The notes beneath the pieces are model-generated. The model had not been told where the DNA came from and did no database searches. It worked only from the letters and a program-made list of their open reading frames with translations. A stretch of 64,000 nt of DNA from contig JAPTYO010000007.1 in NCBI GenBank assembly GCA_036873135.1, positions 664,763-728,762 on the forward strand. Reading direction: 5' to 3'. This document shows, in pieces, positions 58,830-64,000 of this stretch (position 1 is its first letter; each line of letters begins with the position of its first letter). Source of the DNA: Clarkia xantiana subsp. parviflora (taxonomy: Eukaryota; Streptophyta; Magnoliopsida; Myrtales; Onagraceae). The translations under genes were made by a program, and so were the position numbers.

Positions 58830-61800
58830 TCATAATTCTGCCTGCTCTCCATCAATTATATTCACATACCACTGCTCATGAACCCTAACTGACACAGCCG
58901 CCACAATTCCTATCGCTTCACCGGCATCCACCACCCTCTCCAACATCACAGCCGCCCCGATTGGCCTCAGCGCGGCCTCAGCAAGTTTCCTCGAACTCGG
59001 TCCATTTCCTCTGCCTAAAACAACAGCCCTCAGAGCTATATATACAGCATTTGAGACCCTTTCAAATACAGGGTTTCCATCTTGAAGGCTTTTGGCTAGC
59101 ATTCTAGCCATCACAGATTTCCTTGATTCCCGGTGCTCAGAATCAGCTGCTTTTCCAGTCGTATTCGGGAAATCACTTAAAACATCAACCAAATCATCTA
59201 TTCCTGCATCTTCCCTGCTGTCTATAAGTTCTGCTAGTTTCTGAATACAATTGGAGAGGACACTTTCCATGTCTGCAGAGCTGCTTACTGCTCTCTCCAT
59301 GAGTAGGGTTTGGCGACAGATTAGGATGCTGCGATTAAAAGATAGGATTTTGAGTTTCTAACCTACCAAGAAAGTAGAACAAGACACCAAACAAGATCCT
59401 CATTTTAGTTTTGATTAATCCGCATTTTTTTCATCCTCGAAGATACCCAGTACTCATTTTTTGTATCAGCAGACGTATTTTATAGAATCAATCTCGAGTG
59501 TTTCTACCATTAAAAGAGGCTGAATAGGAAATTTCAAGAATTAGGCCTCTTTAACATATTTATGTTGATTTGATGGAAGGATAATATCATCAAAAAGTTA
59601 CCTTGTTGAGATCACAATAATCTTCTGAATTTGCGCCTGAACAGCCCTTAACCTGGTTAGATTAAGCAGAAAAGTCTCGGGCAAAGTATCGTGCGTCAAG
59701 CCCGAAACTCTGCATACTAACTTCAACAAGCCGATCCTCACAAGCAAGTCCACTCGTTCTCCCCTGCATTCTTGCAATCCATTACCTGCTACAGAAAAAA
59801 CTAAAATGACAAAAAATTAAATTTGAGTAACACTGGGGGCCAGAGAAATATTCTCATGTAGTCTTGTATTCTTTTAATACAGATTAAATTCTAGGACCAA
59901 AATTGATACCTCCATCGATTGAGGAAGCAGTAGTGATTGCACGACCATCCATTAGGAAACTTCCACCTGTTCTAAGTGTAGCATAAGGGAGACAACTCTG
60001 AGATTCATTCTCATGAGCACGCAACGCAGATACCGAGGCAGTGTGTTCATTCCACTCGTGTTCTACGCCACTCTTCACAGATGTGAGCCATTCCACTGTC
60101 AATGGTAGACTTGCTGTAGCATTAGAAGGAGCTCCGTAGCGATTACCAAAAGCAGTTCTCATATAATCAAACCCTGCCGGCCCCTTTAGTAGGGGCTCCA
60201 TAAGCTTTATCCGTGCTTTGCTTACCTCCTGCTTAAGTTCCTGTTCAAACAACAATCAAGTTTCAGAAGTTTTTTTTTTGTGTGGCTCAAGTGCGGTTTC
60301 AAGATGTCAAAAGATCAGTCTAAAAGGAACACCTGTATCTGTTCAAATACAAAACGTAGACCCTTCACCATAGCAACGGCATGAGCTTGTTTTGAGAGGC
60401 CTCCAGCTTCGCATATCTCAGTTAGTTCTTTCAATAACTGCTCATGTCTGGCCTTCATCTCGGTATCACGAGCTGGAGATGACAGCTTCCTCAAAGTGGA
60501 CATAGCAAAGTCAAGAAGTTTTGCGAGGTACGCTATGTCCAAATCACCCGATTGCAATACCTACCAAAAAATTACAGTAATAATTAGTTTCCTGCTACAA
60601 CTAAAGTAGATAAAATCTATCCATGCCTTCATCCGGCAGGGAAAGGAAATTACCTGGGATAGAATGTCTACATCAATCACTTCAGAGATCTCTTGTTTCC
60701 AGCTCGGAGGTGCAACGTCACATATCTCATCTCTAACTTCCCTCATAAGTTGAACAACTCGATCAAATTGAGCTTCTTCCCCTTCTACGGATTCAATTAT
60801 GCTGTCCCAAAATGCCTTCTCCATCATTTCTCTAATTTTACCCTAGAAAGACACAACCATGCGATATCACAACCAATGCTCTACAAAAGACTAGGTTAAT
60901 CAATATTCATCCATAAAATGGTAGAAACTATAGTGACACCGAGGAAACACTGGATGACAATAACCACAATAACTGAATGATAAAAGCAAACCTTAACATT
61001 GGATTCATCTTCATTAGCAGTAACAAAGCCATTCAAAAAGGTAGCTCCTCGATCATGTAGAAATGTGTTCACAATCACTTCATTTTCACTAGCCAACTTA
61101 ACAGACGAAGTATCTCTGTGACTGTCTATATCTGAATTCAACGAGCCAAACTCATTGGGGAGAGGGGTGATATCTTCCCTGAACAAGGATCTAACGACAC
61201 GACTTGGCCTCTCACTATCCTCATTAGGATTTCTTCTCTCAACTGAGGTAGCATCTAGCAAAGAGGATGAGCTGCTTGATGAGCTTGAAGCTGAAGTGTT
61301 GGTCACTGGTGACTCCACTGGATTTCCAGCCTCCTTCGCTTGGAAGTATTTGGATCGTATATTAGAAAGAGCACATTCCATCCGTTCAATTCCAGCCACT
61401 CCACCTAGGTGAAGCACCTTTTCCCTTAGAAGTTTTTGGTCTTCATTGACCTGCATTTTCAATAATCAAATCATATGGTTTAGCCGAAATACAAATGAAA
61501 AGAATAGACAGTTGAACATAGTGTTACATAGATGTAGTTGTTGGGTAGTTGCTTCATCTCAATAAAACAGACTATATCTACTGTCTATATAGAAGAGACT
61601 ATTTCCAAACAATTTCAAATTCTTTTGTGCAATTACGGCAAGACTCGGACCCCCATTAGTCCCAACTCATGCATATTGCACCCATTATTCCCAACTCATG
61701 CATGTTGCACCCATTATTCTACTATTCATGCACGTTCCCAAAAAAAATGCCACAGACCTGTTTCTGGACAGCCTTCATGTCATGGGTGAGAGCACCACCA

Positions 61801-63906
61801 TCTCCTTCTGCTGTGAGTTTACAAGTCTGCATCATAGATAGCTCAAGCTGGCAGGCAGCCCTCACCAGATCTTCTTCCAGCAATTTGGCATCCTTAACCT
61901 TCCATACAACAAAGCAATTCAAATACTCACACCAACACCTATCAAAAGCTTCCAGCTGTGACCTAAAGGTCCATTGCTTTGCCGTTGTAAACTCGGTCTC
62001 TTCATCAGAACTCTGTCTAGGCCCATCCAGTATGATTCTTATCAACAATTCAAACTCCTGAATAAAATCTTTGGCTGATGCAGCAAGAGCTGTCTCACGC
62101 TCCCCTTGACCACTAAAAACTGCATCTGGATGACCTAAAATCATGTAGGCACAGAGAACCACCCTTACTGGATACCTTGGTGGTTTAGCTACAGCAGCTT
62201 CAATCCTCTGCTTGTTATTCCCTACTTTCTTTGCCTCCTTGTTCCTTGTGGAAGATCTAGAGTCGGCTCTTTTCTTTGGTGTAGCAACTCTGTTCAGAAG
62301 ATGGTCTATGTTCTCGACAGCGGATGGATGACTGGGGGTAGCAACAGCCTTAGAGACTCTTAGGCGACTCTCAAGACGCTCCAGCAAGGCTCTAACAGTC
62401 TGCAGTGTAGAAATGGACTCAATGGAAACAGCAAGCTGCTCAAATGGCATCACTATCACAGATTCCTCAGTGAGGTTCAACGCATCATATGATTTTGCCA
62501 AGTCATAAGTTGTTCGCTTTGTCTGGAGGAATCGCTTCCAGCATCTGGTCAACACCAACTGAAAATATTAACTAATCTGAATATATACATAGTAAAGGCT
62601 TATGACATACCACAAGGATGCTCTTACAAAAGCTAAAAGGATCAAACAACAATTATGGCTAAATGTCAGGAGTGGCTAGACCAAAAGTTGCTATTTGCTT
62701 AGATTTTTTTTTTAAACATGATGTTAACCGATATAATGTCTAAGAGATAGGACACAAAAAGGCTGCTCCAGATATTAGTTACAAAGATAAGAGCACTAGA
62801 AGCAAGCGTTGGATGCTAGAAGATGTGTTATCAGGAAGCATACCTTGCCAATTTCCTAGAAAGGAGATCAGCTTGCTTAAGCATTCTGTTTCTAGCTCGA
62901 ATGGAATTGCGCTGCCTAATCCTTTGCCTCAGGTACTCGGCTCTCTGCCTCTTTGCCTACTCGTCAGTAAATTTTACCACAGGAAGCAATATAATCAGCA
63001 AAACACATTCACAATTGACCTGTATGAAAAACAACCACAAGTACATCATGTAGCATACCCTTTGTAGACGGTCCTCAAGCTGGTTCTGGATTCTCTTCCT
63101 CTCAATCTCACGTTGATGAGAGACTGAACTTGAAACATGTTGTACTTGCACTGATCGAGCATGAGCCCTCTGCTTCTCCTCCTCTAGCAATCTCAGACGC
63201 TTAACCTCTGCAGCTGCTCGCTTTTGGTTGATGGCTGCACGAATACATTCCTTATACTTGTACTCCTTATTCATCCTTCTTAGTAATGACTGAGACGCCC
63301 TCTCCTTCAAGGTAGCCCTTCTGTTCCTATAAGCCTTGAGAAGAAGCAATCTATTTGCCTCAGCCTGCTGAATCCTCAATTCAACTTTTGTTCCAAGCTT
63401 CTCCCTTTCCTTCTCAAGGCGGGATTGTACACTCAACTTAGCTGCTTGCCGCAACTCATCAATTTTAGCTAGTCGGAGTTGTGCTTTTGCCAGAATATCA
63501 AGTCTGAAACAAAACGATAAACATATTTAGTTCCTCAAAAATCATTTCCTTGGTTATTTTATATATATATTTATATGCTGCTAAAAATTGAGTACACTGC
63601 ACAAAAGACTAGATTTCTTAACAATAATTTTTTTTATTTGGGAATCATATTAGCACCAAAAGGATTTATGATTCATCTCCAACGCAAAGCTGGATAACCT
63701 ATCGGAAGTTATTCCACACCAGTGAAGTTAGTTAATCAACATATTTCACAGCCAAATAAAAGCCAGTGCACAAAGCTCTACCTCTTCTGTTCAGCAGCTT
63801 GGAGCTTTGCTTCAAGGCGCTGACTAAGGTCTTCCTCGTTAGAAGAAGCTCGAGAGGGACTTCTCTGCTTTGGACGCGCCTTGCTCGACAGTTTCTCATA
63901 GAATTG
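58830..63906 (-). CDS. T-complex 11 (TCP11/SOK1-like) domain protein, 5' partial
   Basis: Minus-strand exons: 63906-63782, 63503-63059, 62956-62844, 62544-61758, 61450-60992, 60842-60654, 60560-60333, 60240-59910, 59788-59602, 59328-58830; 1,120 residues in one frame, stop at 58830. I recall Arabidopsis relatives (At1g22930, At4g09150) at about 1,100 residues, so about 100 N-terminal residues lie beyond the right edge. The N-terminal third is a long charged coiled coil ([46 protein letters not shown]). After [20 protein letters not shown] comes a TCP11 domain with [34 protein letters not shown] and [20 protein letters not shown]. The molecular function in plants is unclear; animal TCP11 is linked to sperm signalling. 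No frameshift was seen. Confidence 0.9.
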
Positions 63907-64000
63907 CTACAGTCAAACATGTAACTTCAGAAAGTCGGCCACTTAGAGATAGCTGATAGAAACATAAACTGAAATTCTAAAAAAAACACATTCGAAATTT
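63907..64000 (-). other. Intron of the TCP11 gene at the window edge
   Basis: Sequence upstream of acceptor CTGTAG (rev. comp. of 63907-63912). It is AT-rich with no coding signal, and the preceding exon lies outside the window. Confidence 0.6.

Overview
This window is nuclear DNA from a flowering plant, most likely a eudicot. It is AT-rich, its genes are split by many GT-AG introns, and it carries plant-only families (LHY, HUA1, AGCVIII kinase). It also holds many small DNA transposons, a tRNA-derived SINE and LTR-element remnants. I could not assign a species. I rebuilt gene models by hand, joining exons at splice sites with consistent phase and comparing the products with remembered family sequences.

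Layout. 837-4097 (+): Mn-type metal tolerance protein (cation diffusion facilitator), N-terminus outside the window. 5329-8022 (-): Arg/Gly-rich protein with a conserved C-terminal domain, function unknown. 8319-9806 (+): small single-span membrane protein, divergent from the previous gene across about 300 bp. 11346-29014 (+): NUA/TPR nuclear pore anchor with 47 modelled exons. 31628-35940 (+): AGC1.5/1.7-like AGCVIII kinase. 38310-44583 (+): HUA1-type protein with six CCCH zinc fingers. 47641-49399 (+): mitochondrial calcium uniporter pore subunit. 52500-57701 (+): clock MYB factor LHY. 58830-63906 (-): TCP11-domain protein, with its 5' end beyond the right edge.

The genes are unrelated housekeeping and regulatory genes and form no operon-like system. 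What links the window is the mobile DNA between and inside them. At least five terminal-inverted-repeat elements are flanked by 9-bp direct repeats, four of them perfect, which is typical of Mutator-like (MULE) MITEs. Several further copies share the terminus GGGTTAAGAACCTATAAACTGTC. They sit in introns of the metal transporter, the Arg/Gly-rich gene, NUA and the AGC kinase, and in the HUA1 and MCU flanks. Other mobile DNA includes a SINE with an 18-bp perfect target duplication, a TRIM-like element in a HUA1 intron, a decayed Ty1/copia pol fragment and possible solo LTRs.

The main puzzles are an apparent 1-nt frameshift in a conserved NUA exon, a GC-AG intron in NUA, a perfect 44-bp-arm palindrome in a NUA intron, and a short upstream ORF that spans the 5' UTR intron of MCU. 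I found no bacterial-style system, CRISPR array or obviously new protein family.
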